Assembly: GCA_047974745.1 (NCBI GenBank) | Contig: JBKECO010000060.1 | Location: forward strand, 1 to 57,818 | Length of the DNA stretch: 57,818 nucleotides | Direction: 5' to 3' | DNA from: JBKECO01 sp047974745 | Lineage (GTDB): Bacteria > Bacillota > Clostridia > Lachnospirales > Lachnospiraceae | In this document: positions 57,481-57,818 of the stretch, piece by piece | Position numbering within the stretch: position 1 is the first letter of the stretch | How the letters are laid out: each line of letters starts with the position of its first letter | Translations under genes and position numbers: made by a program | The notes under the pieces: generated by a model | Told to the model about the DNA's origin: nothing | Seen by the model: only the letters and a program-made list of their open reading frames with translations | The model's database searches: none

Positions 57481-57818
57481 AAGCGTTACTATCAGCATTA
57501 TCTGTATGTCCACATGCCTTACATACGAACTTTGATTGAGACACCCGATTACTTTTCTCTGTATGCCCACAATGATTGCAGCGTTGTGATGTATGGCTTG
57601 GATTTACTAATACCAACTTTTTACCATACCATTCAGCCTTATAGCCGATCATCGTTCTGAATTGATACCAAGACACCTCGCTGATACTTTTTGCCAAATC
57701 TTTGGCTTGTTGCATCTTTTTAACTTTCAAATCTTCCATTCCAATAATGTCGTGGTTTTTGACAACCTCGGTAGAAAGTTTTTGAAGATAATCGGTGCGA
57801 CAATTAACGATTTTCTCA
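57446..57818 (-). CDS. tnpB: TnpB RNA-guided nuclease, C-terminal part, cut by window edge
   Basis: This is about 123 visible codons of TnpB, the IS200/IS605 accessory nuclease related to Cas12. It shows the RuvC-II glutamate in IIGMEDLKVK, a region with WYQFRTMIGYKAEWYG, the zinc finger with four cysteines (CNHCGHT ... CKACGHTDNAD) and the RuvC-III Asp in ADSNASKNI. It ends normally at 57446. The N-terminal half and the first RuvC Asp are outside the window. No stop or frameshift is seen, so the visible part looks intact. Confidence 0.92.
   Translation of the reverse strand, partial: EKIVNCRTDYLQKLSTEVVKNHDIIGMEDLKVKKMQQAKDLAKSISEVSWYQFRTMIGYKAEWYGKKLVLVNPSHTSQRCNHCGHTEKSNRVSQSKFVCKACGHTDNADSNASKNIELLALVI

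Larger units (their letters stand above)
57331..57818 (-). mobile_element. IS200/IS605-family element, right part (IS608-like end)
   Basis: The element contains the tnpB 3' part, a right end with a subterminal hairpin, and a TCAA terminus at 57334-57331 directly joined to the broken kinase gene. TnpA and the left end are outside the window. There is no target duplication to check, as expected for this family. Confidence 0.75.

Noticed and set aside
57446..57739. Stand-alone 97-residue zinc-finger protein
   Set aside because: The frame continues upstream to the window edge and contains RuvC-II and RuvC-III motifs; it is the end of TnpB.

Overview
The window looks like chromosomal DNA of an anaerobic, low-to-mid-GC Firmicute. 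I infer class Clostridia, most likely a Lachnospiraceae or Eubacteriales relative. The grounds are an anaerobic (early-cobalt) B12 pathway, T-box and SAM-I leaders, AGGAGG-type ribosome binding sites, consensus sigma-A promoters and Clostridia-like gene content. The genus cannot be fixed from sequence reading alone.

Layout. (1) 1-3.1 kb is an accessory islet: the 5' part of a transposase running off the left edge, a short-chain dehydrogenase, a small Cro/CI-type regulator followed by 21-bp tandem repeats, and a secreted bacterial-Ig protein. An 18-bp inverted repeat pair brackets the islet. (2) 3.2-21.4 kb is one leftward operon of 18 genes (cbiD, L, F, G, H, J-E-T, A, cobT, cobU, cobS, a second cobU-like gene, cobC, cbiB, cobD, cbiP, cbiC, cbiQ, cbiO-K). 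It is preceded by a sigma-A promoter, a cobalamin riboswitch and an intrinsic terminator. It encodes nearly everything from sirohydrochlorin to cobalamin. Two genes are multi-enzyme fusions. A corrinoid adenosyltransferase and the CbiM/CbiN part of the cobalt importer are not in the window. (3) 21.4-28.3 kb is a corrinoid methyl-transfer module: a RACE-type ferredoxin/ASKHA corrinoid reactivator, a MtaC-like corrinoid protein, a PocR-domain AraC-family regulator, a UroD/MtaA-like methyltransferase fused to a thioredoxin-like domain, and a G3E GTPase. No MtaB- or MttB-type substrate methyltransferase is present, so the methyl donor is unknown. This is the most interesting part of the window. 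(4) 28.4-57 kb is mostly core housekeeping on the minus strand: hlyIII-like, tRNA-Leu and tRNA-Tyr, ftsH-hpt-tilS, divIC, rqcP, hup, a PEGA protein, cca, proS with a T-box, an RluA-type pseudouridine synthase, a two-component system, metK with a SAM-I riboswitch, an HD-GYP protein on the plus strand, murA, aroK, a heterodimeric ABC exporter, a PrsA-like lipoprotein, mfd, pth and a one-domain GlmU-like uridylyltransferase. (5) 57.1-57.8 kb is an IS200/IS605-type element (tnpB end plus probable omega-RNA) inserted in a GHKL histidine kinase gene, of which only the C-terminus remains in view.

How the parts fit. The cob operon supplies corrinoid under feedback from the riboswitch. The adjacent module would load that corrinoid with a methyl group (corrinoid protein), pass it on (UroD-type protein) and repair oxidised Co(II) (RACE), under a PocR-type regulator. 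The housekeeping part carries three separate RNA-based switches (B12, SAM, tRNA-Pro). Functional statements rest on recognised motifs and family knowledge; no database search was possible.
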